Source: CAYHDV01 sp047619465
GTDB taxonomy: Bacteria > Patescibacteriota > Minisyncoccia > Phycocordibacterales > CSBR16-119
Direction: 5' to 3'
Length of the DNA stretch: 27,948 nt
Assembly: GCA_047619465.1 (NCBI GenBank)
Contig: JBLHJW010000010.1
Location: 1 to 27,948, forward strand
Translations under genes and position numbers: made by a program
The notes under the pieces: generated by a model
Database searches by the model: none
The model's input: the letters and a program-made list of their open reading frames with translations, nothing else
What the model was told of the DNA's origin: nothing
Part shown: positions 1 through 8,656 of the stretch, one piece after another
Position numbering within the stretch: position 1 is the stretch's first letter
Layout of the letters: each line of letters opens with the position of its first letter

Positions 1-1867
1 AGGAGACAAAATATCAAAACTCATTCCTATGGGAGCTCAGGGATTCCCCATGACTATTGAGCGAGCCATGGAAATGGTTCCAGAAATCACAGAGATGTAT
101 GATAGCGACAAAGGAGTCAAAGAAATAATAGACATGGCAAAGCGTCTCGAAGGAGGAGCGCGACATATTTCTGTACATGCGGCTGGGGTTGTTATTTCAC
201 CTACAGAAGTATCTGACTACACTCCAGTTCAATTCGACCCCAAAGGGGGGAAAATTATCACCCAGTACGACATGCACGCAGTAGAAGAAGCCGGACTTAT
301 TAAATTCGACTTCCTAGGAATTAGAAACCTCGCAATTCTCGGAGATGCGGTGCGTATTGTAAAGAAACACCATGGAATAGTTATAGATATTGAGAAGATT
401 GATATGGCAGATAGGAAAACTTTTGAAATGCTTGCCCGTGGAGAAACCATGGGAGTTTTCCAGCTCTCTTCCGCTGGGATGACCCGATATCTAAAAGAAC
501 TAAAGCCAACTGTCATAGATGACATCAACGCCATGGTGGCGCTATACAGACCAGGACCCATGGAAATGATTCCTGACTATATCAAGAGAAAGTACAATTC
601 CCATCTAATAAAATACCTCGATCCACGTCTAGAAGATATTCTAGATATGTCATACGGAGTTATCACCTATCAGGATGATGTCATGATGATTTCTATCAAG
701 CTCGCTGGATACTCATGGCTCGAAGCAGACAAACTCCGAAAAGCTATGGGAAAGAAAGTTCCTGCGATTATGGCCGAGCAAAAAGACAAACTTTTTGCTG
801 GGTTCCTTAAACATGGACTAAGCCAAGCCAAGTCCCAGAAACTTTGGGATCTTATTGAACCATTTGCCGCCTACGGATTCAACAAAGCTCACGCAGCTAG
901 TTATGGAAACCTCGCGTACAAAACCGCCTACATGAAGGCAAACTACCCTGTTCCTTATATCACAGCCATTCTAACAGCAGAGTCTGGAGATACTGATCGT
1001 GTCTCAGAAATTATCCGTGAAGCAGAAAAAATGGGTATTGAAGTTCTGCCTCCAGATATAAACGAGTGTCTTGGAAACTTTACCGTTATTCATAGTGATG
1101 ATGATAAGGTGAATGGCGAAGCCAGAGAAGATGGCCTGGGCCATACTAAGCTCGATAATATTCGCTTTGGATTTTATACAATAAAAAACCTTGGAACAGA
1201 TATCTCAGATGCAATAGTAGAAGAGAGAAAGAAGAATGGTAAATACAAATCAATGGAAAGCTTCTTAGAAAGAGTCACCCACAAGAACATGAACAAGCGA
1301 GCCCTCGAAGCGTTACTCAAAGTAGGAGCCATGAGCTCTTTTGGAGAGAGGGGAAAATTTATCGCAAACATGGATAACTTACTTGCTTTCAATAAGTCAT
1401 TTACAAAACAAGACAAGGACCAAGGATCACTTTTTGGAGGAGATATGGCACCAAAGGCAATACTGAAACTGGAGGAAGCTGAAGAAGCCCTGAAGGAAGA
1501 GAAGCTTTTGTGGGAGAAAGAACTGCTTGGAGTATATATTTCTGGACACCCTCTTGATAAATTCCGAGAAAAGTTGGAGGGGAAACCTGCCCTATCTCAA
1601 GTAAGAGTAAAAGGCCGCGAAGGACAAGAAATTCTAAGCGCAGGAATAATAGAACAGTTTAAGATCATCATCACAAAGAAAAACCAGCGAATGGCTTTTA
1701 TAACAATTGCGGACCTCACAGGACAAATAGAAGCTGTAGTATTCCCAAAACTATTCAAAGAACACAGTGAGACACTAGAAGCAGACAAGTGCATAGCCTA
1801 CAAAGCAAAGGTTTCTATAAGAAATGGAGAAAAGAGCCTTATTCTTGATGAAATAAAGTATATATAG
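1..1867 (+). CDS. dnaE: DNA polymerase III subunit alpha, C-terminal part (5' end outside window)
   Basis: This is the replicative DNA polymerase catalytic subunit, cut by the window edge; the frame is open from base 2, so the Met at position 29 is internal. What remains is the second half of the palm, the fingers and the C-terminal domains. The KFDFLG motif (nt about 304-321) matches the segment that carries the third catalytic Asp (Asp555 in E. coli). The stretch GVFQLSSAGM followed by ALYRPGPM, then the FNKAHAASY motif and LLWEKELLGVYISGHPLD are standard DnaE landmarks, in the usual order. An OB-fold (about the last 85 residues, AGIIEQFKIIITKK onward) closes the protein. The PHP domain and the first two catalytic aspartates would lie upstream. 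The family assignment is secure. The gene ends 76 bp before the next start, and that gap holds a separate promoter. Confidence 0.97.
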   Translation, partial: GDKISKLIPMGAQGFPMTIERAMEMVPEITEMYDSDKGVKEIIDMAKRLEGGARHISVHAAGVVISPTEVSDYTPVQFDPKGGKIITQYDMHAVEEAGLIKFDFLGIRNLAILGDAVRIVKKHHGIVIDIEKIDMADRKTFEMLARGETMGVFQLSSAGMTRYLKELKPTVIDDINAMVALYRPGPMEMIPDYIKRKYNSHLIKYLDPRLEDILDMSYGVITYQDDVMMISIKLAGYSWLEADKLRKAMGKKVPAIMAEQKDKLFAGFLKHGLSQAKSQKLWDLIEPFAAYGFNKAHAASYGNLAYKTAYMKANYPVPYITAILTAESGDTDRVSEIIREAEKMGIEVLPPDINECLGNFTVIHSDDDKVNGEAREDGLGHTKLDNIRFGFYTIKNLGTDISDAIVEERKKNGKYKSMESFLERVTHKNMNKRALEALLKVGAMSSFGERGKFIANMDNLLAFNKSFTKQDKDQGSLFGGDMAPKAILKLEEAEEALKEEKLLWEKELLGVYISGHPLDKFREKLEGKPALSQVRVKGREGQEILSAGIIEQFKIIITKKNQRMAFITIADLTGQIEAVVFPKLFKEHSETLEADKCIAYKAKVSIRNGEKSLILDEIKYI

Positions 1868-1883
1868 TATTTGAGCAAAGATG

Positions 1884-1913
1884 TTGACTGTTTGAGTAGT
1901 TTTGTGGTATAAA
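1884..1913 (+). promoter_or_regulatory. Sigma-70-type promoter for the 1944 gene
   Basis: TTGACT (1884-1889), an 18-bp spacer and TATAAA (1908-1913), the latter preceded by TGG. The predicted start of transcription is near 1920, giving a leader of about 23 nt without a Shine-Dalgarno sequence. Confidence 0.6.
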
Positions 1914-1943
1914 TGAGCTAAACAGATTAACAAAACTATACAG

Positions 1944-2540
1944 ATGAAAGATTTTGAGTTGTTACTGCAGTATTTTCTTTCTATTCCATACAGAGGAGAC
2001 AATGAAAAGTTTCAAAAATTCGTAGAGTTGATCTATGATAAATTTCATGGAAATATTAAAGCTTTAGAAAGTTCTATCGGAACAATTATGGAAAGACTCC
2101 CAACAGTAGGAGAAAACCCTTTGGAAGATCTTGCTCTTTTGGCAAATGCTAAATACGCTGCTGAAAAGGACAAGCCATCAAACAAGGGGAAAAAGTCTAC
2201 TCTATGGTTTCTTGCCATCTCAAAAGTAATAAACGAGAAGCTCTTTATATACAGAGATTCTACCGTATACTTACTAATGCTTGCCGTAAATGCGGAGAAT
2301 TTAGAAAGAAGAATGATGGACAAAGAAAAAGCCACAGCCAAAGAGGAGTCTGATCTCAAAGAAGTATCTGAAACCACAGCTGATGAAATCATTGAGTTCA
2401 TAGGCAGAGGCCTGAAGATTGATCTTAAGGATCTAGAGCACTATGAGATAGAAATAGCGCCAATTAGCTCAACGACAAGAAATATCATAGAAGAAAGGTC
2501 TGAGAATATAGAAAGCGAAGAAGCTACTAAGTCTGAATAG
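1944..2540 (+). CDS. Hypothetical protein, 198 aa, acidic C-terminus
   Basis: I do not recognise this protein. It is predicted to be soluble, with no signal peptide or membrane segment. The first about 110 residues look helical and include a hydrophobic segment around STLWFLAISKVINEKLFIYRDSTVYLLMLAVN (given by sense, residues about 85-115). A charged Lys/Glu-rich stretch follows (LERRMMDKEKATAKEESD), which could form a coiled coil, and the C-terminus is acidic. It has its own promoter and a strong terminator 19 bp after the stop, so it is probably monocistronic. The start at 1944 is the first ATG after the promoter. Coding character is good: a long frame without competing real genes on the other strand. 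Confidence 0.75.
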   Translation: MKDFELLLQYFLSIPYRGDNEKFQKFVELIYDKFHGNIKALESSIGTIMERLPTVGENPLEDLALLANAKYAAEKDKPSNKGKKSTLWFLAISKVINEKLFIYRDSTVYLLMLAVNAENLERRMMDKEKATAKEESDLKEVSETTADEIIEFIGRGLKIDLKDLEHYEIEIAPISSTTRNIIEERSENIESEEATKSE

Positions 2541-2558
2541 AGTTCAGAACATAATACG

Positions 2559-2584
2559 AGGCGCTCCTTATGGAGCGCCTTTTC
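2559..2584 (+). terminator. Intrinsic terminator after the 1944 gene
   Basis: A perfect 9-bp stem AGGCGCTCC/GGAGCGCCT with a 4-nt loop, followed by TTTT. Confidence 0.85.
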
Positions 2585-2590
2585 TAATAC

Positions 2591-2624
2591 AAAAAACACC
2601 CCAAGGATGAACCCTGGGGTGTTT
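2591..2624. terminator. Bidirectional intrinsic terminator between converging genes
   Basis: A 10-bp stem AAACACCCCA/TGGGGTGTTT flanked by A6 and T-rich runs. On the minus strand it lies 15 bp past the stop of the 2639-3223 gene, so it mainly serves that gene and also backs up the plus-strand terminator just before it. Confidence 0.8.
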
Positions 2625-2638
2625 CTATTTTTATTAAA

Positions 2639-3223
2639 TTAAAGTGAAGCTAATTCTACAGGATGTTCTGATTCGGATATCTTATCCATAATACTCATCA
2701 CCTCCTTTGCATATGTTGGAACAACAGATGGTGGGTTATATGTTTCAAGTATTCCCTTCACATCTTTTCCTTCATAAGCATACGCAATCCTTGGATGGTT
2801 ACCAGAGATAGCTTTTCCTACAGCTTCAATTGATTCTTCAAATGTGTCGAAGAAGATTGTACATGATCCATAACCAAAGGCGTTGAGTCCACCACAAGTA
2901 AACTTACCTCCTGTAGTTTCTCTCATGGCAATAGCCGGTAGAAGAAACGGATCAAGATCATATTTCAATGCAACCTTAGCAAAAACCATTCCGTACCCCG
3001 TAAGAGGAAGATTCCACTTACCAAAATATGCGTCAATGCTTTCAGCTTGCTTTAGAAGAGATATCTCTTCTAAAGACACCTTTTCTACAATATTAAAATT
3101 TAGGGCTTCGCTGACTGATGGAAGAAATGATCCTCCAATTAAGCTTAGTGGTAAATTGGCCAAAAGAAGCGGTAGTGCGATAAACGCACGTGTGTTTTTC
3201 TTTAATTGTGTGATTTTTATCAT
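2639..3223 (-). CDS. Secreted lysozyme-fold (glucosaminidase/transglycosylase-like) protein
   Basis: 194 aa. The N-terminus has a basic start (MIKITQLKKNTR) and a hydrophobic stretch (FIALPLLLANLPLSLIGG), consistent with a signal peptide or membrane anchor. Residues about 65-180 resemble the lysozyme-like superfamily: IDAYFGKWNLPLTGYG, then a helix VFAKVALKYDLDPFLLPAIAMRET whose RET would place the general-acid Glu, then GLNAFGYG and a C-terminal YNPPSVVPTYAKEV segment as in endo-beta-N-acetylglucosaminidase-type muramidases. The likely role is cleaving or remodelling peptidoglycan outside the membrane. Two Cys around the GLNAFGYG segment could form a disulfide. A strong minus-strand promoter lies about 100 bp upstream. 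The fold assignment is from motif recognition, and the substrate is inferred. Confidence 0.75.
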   Translation of the reverse strand: MIKITQLKKNTRAFIALPLLLANLPLSLIGGSFLPSVSEALNFNIVEKVSLEEISLLKQAESIDAYFGKWNLPLTGYGMVFAKVALKYDLDPFLLPAIAMRETTGGKFTCGGLNAFGYGSCTIFFDTFEESIEAVGKAISGNHPRIAYAYEGKDVKGILETYNPPSVVPTYAKEVMSIMDKISESEHPVELASL

Positions 3224-3324
3224 AGTATAGCAGTATTTGCTCTGCCAACGTCGTGGTCTGTTATCGAGGATTTCTACACCTTTTTATGGGCAAAGAAAAA
3301 AGCCCCTCGACAGGACTGACGTCC

Positions 3325-3353
3325 ATAGTAGACTACTTGACATGTTTTGTCAA
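3325..3353 (-). promoter_or_regulatory. Minus-strand promoter for the lysozyme-fold gene
   Basis: On the minus strand TTGACA (3353-3348), exactly 17 bp of spacer and TACTAT (3330-3325). Transcription should start near 3318, leaving a leader of about 95 nt. Confidence 0.65.
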
Positions 3354-3365
3354 GCGTTTTCTAAT
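3338..3365 (+). promoter_or_regulatory. Possible divergent promoter overlapping the minus-strand one
   Basis: TTGACA (3338-3343), 16 bp and TCTAAT (3360-3365) on the plus strand. Its -35 forms an inverted repeat (CTTGACA/TGTCAAG) with the -35 of the opposite promoter. No plus-strand gene follows, so a transcript would run antisense into the end of secA unless stopped by the hairpin at 3381. Confidence 0.3.
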
Positions 3366-3380
3366 TTAATTCCTTGACAG

Positions 3381-3409
3381 CTAAAACCCTTATAGAATAA
3401 GGGTTTTAG
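3381..3409. terminator. 13-bp perfect hairpin after secA (probable terminator)
   Basis: CTAAAACCCTTAT and ATAAGGGTTTTAG are perfectly complementary around a 3-nt loop. It lies 44 bp past the secA stop. There is no T-run outside the stem on the minus strand; the T-rich part lies inside the stem, so termination is likely but not certain. Confidence 0.5.
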
Positions 3410-3452
3410 GGTGTATTGTGCATAACACAACTTTGTCTATTTTACTCAGGGA

Positions 3453-6017
3453 CTATTTTTTAATGCTCCAACCACCCTCTTTTAACTGCTCAAATTTCTT
3501 GTATTTTATCTCTTGTTCTTCACCATCTTTTATTATCACAACCTTGTCATTTCTTCCATATTTTTTATCAGAAACTACGGTACCAGACTCTCTTTCTGCG
3601 CCACTAGCGACCATATTATCACTAGATTGAAACGCTTTTGGAGCAGCTGGCTTATTCAGAACAACTCTCGGACCATCGTCTTCTTTCTTTGCTGGCTGTC
3701 CACCGGGCACAGATCCCAGTTGATTCTTATCTAACATCAAAGTCAGCTCCAGAAGTTTAACAAGGAAGAAAGCCTCCATGTCTTTAAACTTCTTTAGTCC
3801 TTCTCTTTTGTATTCTATAAGTGGCTCTCTCTGACCATAGGCTCGAAGTGATACCGATGCTCGCAAGTAGTCCATAGCCTCCAAGTGTTCTAGCCATAGT
3901 GAATCTGTTACAGAAAGTGCCATCTGACGAATAGTGTTGTACATGAGATCTATACCCAACTCGTCTTCTTTTATCAGAAGCTTTGCCTGGTCGTCTTCGT
4001 TGTACATAGCAAGCACAAACTCTTTCACCTCTGGGTTATCATTCAAAAGAAGTGTTCGGCGTCTTCCATATACAGTATCTCTCTGGTGACTCATGACGTT
4101 GTCATACTCAAGAGTATGTTTACGTGAGTCAAAGTGCATTCCTTCTATCTTTTCCTGTGCAGACTCCAAAGACCCACTTACCAGCTTGTGTTGGATTGGC
4201 TGGTCTTCTGACAATCCCAGAGTTGTGAGCATTTTCTTCATTCGGTCTTCGCCAAATATTCTCATCAAGTCATCATCTGCTGACACGAAGAACTGAGTTT
4301 CTCCAGCATCCCCTTGTCGTCCAGCTCGCCCTCTAAGCTGGTTATCTATACGTCTTGACTCATGACGTTCTGTTCCTAGAACATACAGTCCACCGAGCGC
4401 TTTTACCTCTTCTAGCTGCTCATCTGTGCTTGGGTCTCCTCCAAGCTTAATATCAACTCCACGTCCAGCCATGTTTGTAGCAATAGTTACTCCGCCACGC
4501 TTACCAGCCTGAGCTATCAACTCTCCTTCTGAAGTATGCTGTTTAGCATTTAGCATTGTGTGTGGCACTCCCTCACCCTTCAAGTATGCAGATAGGAGTT
4601 CGTTTTTCTCAATAGAAATAGTACCTATAAGTACAGGCTGACCACTTTCGTTTATCTCCTTTACCTTTTTAGCAATAGCCTTGAACTTCCCTTGCTCTGT
4701 AGCAAATATCAAGTCGTTGTGATCCAGACGAGCAATAGGCAAGTTTGTAGGAATACTTATAACATCCAAGTCATATACTGTGTGGAATTCCTCTTGTGAA
4801 GTCTTAGCTGTACCGGTCATACCAGACAGCTTCCTGTAGAATTTAAAATAGTTCTGGTATGTAATAGTCGCCACAGTCTTGCTTTCTTTCTGTAGTTCTA
4901 CACCCTCCTTTGCTTCAAGTGCCTGGTGCAGACCCTGGTTGAAGCGTCGTCCTGGCTGCAGTCTTCCTGTAGACTGGTCTACAATAATCACCTCTCCATT
5001 TTGAACTACGTACTCTTTGTCTTTTGCGAAAAGTGATTTCGCTCGCACAGCAGTTTCTAGGTGGTGCACATCTTTGATTCCGGCTTCTGTATATATATTC
5101 TCAACTCCCAGCGCTCGCTCAGCCTTTGTGATTCCGTCTTCTGTTATTTGAATTGCTTTCAACTTCTCATCTACCTCATAGTCTTCTCCTGGGATTAGAC
5201 TGTTGGCGATACTTGAGAACTTCTGGTACTCCTCTTCAGCTCCTTGTGCTGCAGAAGAGATAATAAGTGGTGTTCGCGCCTCATCGATCAGGATAGAGTC
5301 TATCTCATCAATAAGCACATACGCATGGTCTCTCTGAGTGATTCCGTACTTGGAACGAGTTAGGTTGTCCCGCAAGTAATCAAAACCAAACTCATTGTTT
5401 GTTCCATGAGTAATGTCTGCATCGTACGCTTCCTTCCTATCACACGCAGTCAGGTACTGATCGAAGATGTGATAGTCTCCTGTTTCGTCTCGAGCCTCGT
5501 CGAGTTCTTTGTCTTCTCTTTCTTTATATATAAATGATGTATTTTGACCATTGATCACAGAGACAGATAGTCCTAGAAATGCATACACCTGTCCCATCCA
5601 CTGAGCATCACGCTTCGCTAGGTAGTCGTTCACAGTCACAATGTGTACACCCTCTCCAGCAAGTGCATTCAAGTATGCAGGAAGTGTAGCCACAAGAGTC
5701 TTTCCTTCTCCTGTTCTCATCTCAGCAATCTTCCCCGCATGGAGAACCATTCCTCCAATTAGCTGAACATCATAAGGTCTCATTTGAACTGTTCTCCATG
5801 CAGCTTCACGAGCAAGCGCAAAAGCCTCCACAAGTACATCGTCTAGTGTTGCTCCTTCTTTGATTCGTTTTTTTAGTTCTTCTGTCTTCTTTGGAAAATC
5901 CTCATCAGAAAGTGCTTTCATTGATTCCTCGAGAGCGTTTATCTCGAGAACCTTCTTGTCTGCAAGCTTTATAAACTTACTTGATTCATCTCCAAATATC
6001 TTTGTAAATAGTCCCAT
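3453..6017 (-). CDS. secA: Protein translocase ATPase SecA
   Basis: SecA is the motor that drives preproteins through SecYEG. I chose the ATG at 6017 (MGLFTKIFGDE, 854 aa), because the first about 33 residues of the longer open frame do not look like SecA. Landmarks: Walker A in RTGEGKT (residues 101-107), VNDYLAKRD, DEIDSILIDEARTPL (DEAD-type Walker B), TGTAKT, NMAGRGVDIKLGG, GRAGRQGD, and DSLWLEHLEAMDYLRASVSLRAYGQ in the helical scaffold. Three oddities: an extra charged stretch of about 30-40 residues between VINGQN and the EAYDADITHGTNNEFGFDYLRDN motif; a shortened helical wing, with far fewer residues than E. coli between the RRRTLLL segment and DSLW; and no C-terminal zinc-binding Cys motif. 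The tail instead ends in a charged segment, EQEIKYKKFEQLKEGGW. No Shine-Dalgarno precedes the ATG. Confidence 0.97.
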   Translation of the reverse strand: MGLFTKIFGDESSKFIKLADKKVLEINALEESMKALSDEDFPKKTEELKKRIKEGATLDDVLVEAFALAREAAWRTVQMRPYDVQLIGGMVLHAGKIAEMRTGEGKTLVATLPAYLNALAGEGVHIVTVNDYLAKRDAQWMGQVYAFLGLSVSVINGQNTSFIYKEREDKELDEARDETGDYHIFDQYLTACDRKEAYDADITHGTNNEFGFDYLRDNLTRSKYGITQRDHAYVLIDEIDSILIDEARTPLIISSAAQGAEEEYQKFSSIANSLIPGEDYEVDEKLKAIQITEDGITKAERALGVENIYTEAGIKDVHHLETAVRAKSLFAKDKEYVVQNGEVIIVDQSTGRLQPGRRFNQGLHQALEAKEGVELQKESKTVATITYQNYFKFYRKLSGMTGTAKTSQEEFHTVYDLDVISIPTNLPIARLDHNDLIFATEQGKFKAIAKKVKEINESGQPVLIGTISIEKNELLSAYLKGEGVPHTMLNAKQHTSEGELIAQAGKRGGVTIATNMAGRGVDIKLGGDPSTDEQLEEVKALGGLYVLGTERHESRRIDNQLRGRAGRQGDAGETQFFVSADDDLMRIFGEDRMKKMLTTLGLSEDQPIQHKLVSGSLESAQEKIEGMHFDSRKHTLEYDNVMSHQRDTVYGRRRTLLLNDNPEVKEFVLAMYNEDDQAKLLIKEDELGIDLMYNTIRQMALSVTDSLWLEHLEAMDYLRASVSLRAYGQREPLIEYKREGLKKFKDMEAFFLVKLLELTLMLDKNQLGSVPGGQPAKKEDDGPRVVLNKPAAPKAFQSSDNMVASGAERESGTVVSDKKYGRNDKVVIIKDGEEQEIKYKKFEQLKEGGWSIKK

Positions 6018-6107
6018 AAACACTACTTTATCACATTCACACCAAATTACGAGTGGCGAAAACACCAGTTTCGTGTTCCATTTCAAGCGAATATACTCAC
6101 ACCCACC

Positions 6108-6150
6108 ATCTCCCAAAAATGATAGGTTTCACCTATCATTTTTGGGAGAT
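6108..6150. repeat. 20-bp perfect inverted repeat upstream of secA
   Basis: ATCTCCCAAAAATGATAGGT and its exact reverse complement are separated by only TTC. The inner part reads A5-stem-T5, as in a bidirectional terminator, but it sits between two divergent genes where no transcript is expected to end. It may insulate secA from the defence island or act as a protein-binding palindrome. Confidence 0.7.
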
Positions 6151-6334
6151 TAAACGGCTCAGTATGTGTTGGGTTTTTTAACGATTGACTAAAATCCAAT
6201 AACTTGTATTCCCTCAAAATTGATTTATTCCCTTAAGTTTCATCAATTTGTATTAACACAAGAAACACATGAAAAAACCTATATTGAGGTTATTTTTCAT
6301 ACTAGGCACTACAGTAAATATCAAGACAGTGTCG
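6151..6334. other. Gene-free A+T-rich spacer before the defence pair
   Basis: No open frame or recognisable RNA. It contains one further A+T-rich inverted repeat at 6269-6300 (ATGAAAAA with TTTTTCAT, inner ACCT/AGGT). I see no transposase, att site or tRNA that would mark an insertion boundary. Confidence 0.4.
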
Positions 6335-6363
6335 CTGACTCAAAATTAATGATAATCTATAGT
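6335..6363 (+). promoter_or_regulatory. Promoter placed for a leaderless transcript of the OLD nuclease gene
   Basis: CTGACT (6335-6340), 17 bp and TATAGT (6358-6363), ending 7 nt before the ATG at 6371. Transcription would start at or within a base or two of the start codon. Confidence 0.5.
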
Positions 6364-6370
6364 TAATACT

Positions 6371-8656
6371 ATGAAATTAGACTCATTACATATAAGGAAT
6401 TTTAGACGACTGAGGGATGTTGTAATAGATATGCATAAGGACATATCTATTTTTGTTGGCTCAAATAACAGTGGCAAAACTTCTGTGGTACAAGCATTAC
6501 AACTCTTTGTTTCAGCTTCTCGGGAAAAATTTAGCATACACGACTTATGTGCATCTACTTGGTCTGAAATTGAAGACTTCGCCAATGATGTTACGGATTC
6601 AAAACTGCCCGAAATATCAATAGATTTCTGGTTTGGTGTAAATGACTCTGACCTCCATAAGGTAATTGATTTGCTTCCTAGTTTGGACTGGAAAGAAAAA
6701 CAGGTAGGAATAAGAGTAGAATTCTCACCAACAGACTCAAGTCAAACACTTTCTAAATTTAAAGAAGCATACGCAGCTGCTCAAGGTTATAAAGATGAAG
6801 AAACAGAAGGTTCGCCAGTTGTTTTATTTCCTAAAACATTAAAAGATTTTCTTACGAAAGAATTAAAACGTGAATACGAATTCAGATATTATGTACTAGA
6901 CAGATCAAAATTTGACGAAAATCTTTGTGAAATTGGAGGCTATGCACCTTTGCAAATAATTTCAGACAAGGGGTATACTGGGAAAAGTAAATCCGGGAAA
7001 GATATACTGTCTTCCCTTATTAAAGTTGATTTTCTTCAAGCGCAACGCCATTTGTCAGACACATCTGGAGGGGCCAGATCTGAAGATCTTTCACGACACT
7101 TAAGTAAGTTTTATAAACGTAATCTAGAAAAGCGCGACCATGATTACAAAGCAATGAGCGCACTTTCTGAGTCAGAGAGATTGATGAATCTGCATTTGCA
7201 TGATGTTTTTTCATCAACAATGGAAAAATTGGCGACACTCGGATATCCTGGACTGTCTAATCCCAGTATCAAAATACTTTCAGATCTTAATCCTACAACA
7301 TTAATGAGTAGTCAGGATGGTACACAAGTTCATTACGAACTTGATCGCGACATGACCCTTCCGGATAAATATAATGGTTTGGGTTTTAAAAACTTAATAT
7401 ATATGGTTGTTGAATTGTTAGATTTGCATAATCAATGGATGGATATTGAGGAAAACCGCCCACCGTTACATCTTGTTTTTATCGAGGAACCAGAAGCACA
7501 CCTTCACACACAATTGCAACAAGTATTCGTTAATCAAATACTCGATATACTATCTGTTAGCGGACCTGACTCAAGTAGTTACTCAAGTCAAATAGTTCTC
7601 ACTACACATTCAGCACATATTCTATATGAACGAGGTTTCCGTCCTATAAGATATTTTCGTCGTGAGGGCAGTGGTTCTTTGCAACACACCACAGTTCTTA
7701 ATTTGTCTGAGTATTATGACAAAACTGAGAATCCAACTAAAGATTTCTTGGAGCGCTACCTAAAACTCACTCACTGTGACCTCTTTTTTGCAGACGCTGC
7801 AATTCTGGTGGAAGGCAATGTTGAACGCTTACTAATACCTCTTATGATTAATAAATCTGCGCCACGGCTTAAGCAGACTTGCATAAGTGTTCTTGAAATA
7901 GGAGGAGCTTTTGGATATCGTTTTCAGTCGCTTATCGATTTTCTGGGAATAACTTCATTAGTAATTACTGACCTAGATAGTGTTATTGGACCTACTCCTG
8001 AAGAGGATAATGGCGAAGACGAAGAATCTGATGAATTTGAAGACATTGATGAAGAAGAAGACGGGGAGGCATCTCCCAAAAAAGGAACTACCTGCCCTGT
8101 TGAAGTTGATAACGCAGTTACTTCAAACCAAACTTTAATTCAGTGGCTACCAGCAAAGAAAACTATTAACGAACTTTTGCAAGCTACCAAAGCTCAGAAA
8201 ACTCAAATTCGAGATTCTGAACACTCTTCTGTTTATGTATGCTACCAATCACAAGTTACTATAGTTCGTGATACTGACAGCATTGCTCGAACTGGACGTA
8301 CGCTAGAAGAAACTTTTGCCTATGAGAACCTGGTATGGAGTCAAAATATTGAAAACAAAGACCTCAAAATACGTGTAAAATCGAGTGATACACCAACACT
8401 TGAAGTTACAGCAGACAGAATATATAAGCGAGTTAGCGGAAAAAATTTCAAAAAAACTGATTTTGCACTAGCGCTTCTAGCAAAGAATCAGGAAGATTGG
8501 GTTGTTCCAAGTTACATTCAAGAAGGTATTGAATGGCTAGAGAAGGAGGTTGTTCCAAAGGTAAAAAAACCAGTCTCTGAAGTCACGCCTAAAACCTCAG
8601 TAAAGAAGGTTGATAAGACATCAAAAAAGAAAGTTAAGAATGTCCCAACTGTATGA
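6371..8656 (+). CDS. OLD-family ATPase/TOPRIM nuclease, GajA-like (Gabija-type defence)
   Basis: 761 aa. An N-terminal ABC/SMC-type ATPase carries Walker A GSNNSGKTS (residues 30-38), Walker B LVFIEEPEAHLH (about 365-377) and the following histidine loop LTTHSAHIL. A C-terminal TOPRIM domain starts with ILVEGNVERLL (about 477-487, the catalytic Glu) and continues to ITDLDSV (about 531-537, the DxD pair). This layout defines OLD nucleases. With an adjoining UvrD-like helicase it matches class 2 OLD proteins such as Gabija GajA, a nucleotide-sensing DNA nuclease. It is longer than a typical GajA of just under 600 residues. It has an Asp/Glu-rich insertion (about 543-568) directly after the DxD motif and a Lys-rich tail (about 735-761). 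The coding sequence is visibly more A+T-rich than secA and dnaE, suggesting transfer. Its stop overlaps the helicase start by 4 bp. Gabija is the closest match I know; another OLD-helicase system is possible. Confidence 0.85.
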   Translation: MKLDSLHIRNFRRLRDVVIDMHKDISIFVGSNNSGKTSVVQALQLFVSASREKFSIHDLCASTWSEIEDFANDVTDSKLPEISIDFWFGVNDSDLHKVIDLLPSLDWKEKQVGIRVEFSPTDSSQTLSKFKEAYAAAQGYKDEETEGSPVVLFPKTLKDFLTKELKREYEFRYYVLDRSKFDENLCEIGGYAPLQIISDKGYTGKSKSGKDILSSLIKVDFLQAQRHLSDTSGGARSEDLSRHLSKFYKRNLEKRDHDYKAMSALSESERLMNLHLHDVFSSTMEKLATLGYPGLSNPSIKILSDLNPTTLMSSQDGTQVHYELDRDMTLPDKYNGLGFKNLIYMVVELLDLHNQWMDIEENRPPLHLVFIEEPEAHLHTQLQQVFVNQILDILSVSGPDSSSYSSQIVLTTHSAHILYERGFRPIRYFRREGSGSLQHTTVLNLSEYYDKTENPTKDFLERYLKLTHCDLFFADAAILVEGNVERLLIPLMINKSAPRLKQTCISVLEIGGAFGYRFQSLIDFLGITSLVITDLDSVIGPTPEEDNGEDEESDEFEDIDEEEDGEASPKKGTTCPVEVDNAVTSNQTLIQWLPAKKTINELLQATKAQKTQIRDSEHSSVYVCYQSQVTIVRDTDSIARTGRTLEETFAYENLVWSQNIENKDLKIRVKSSDTPTLEVTADRIYKRVSGKNFKKTDFALALLAKNQEDWVVPSYIQEGIEWLEKEVVPKVKKPVSEVTPKTSVKKVDKTSKKKVKNVPTV

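Noticed and set aside
6018..6116. 33-residue N-terminal extension of SecA
   Set aside because: The sequence before MGLFTKIFG does not resemble SecA and the upstream palindrome would overlap it; the ATG at 6017 fits the family start.
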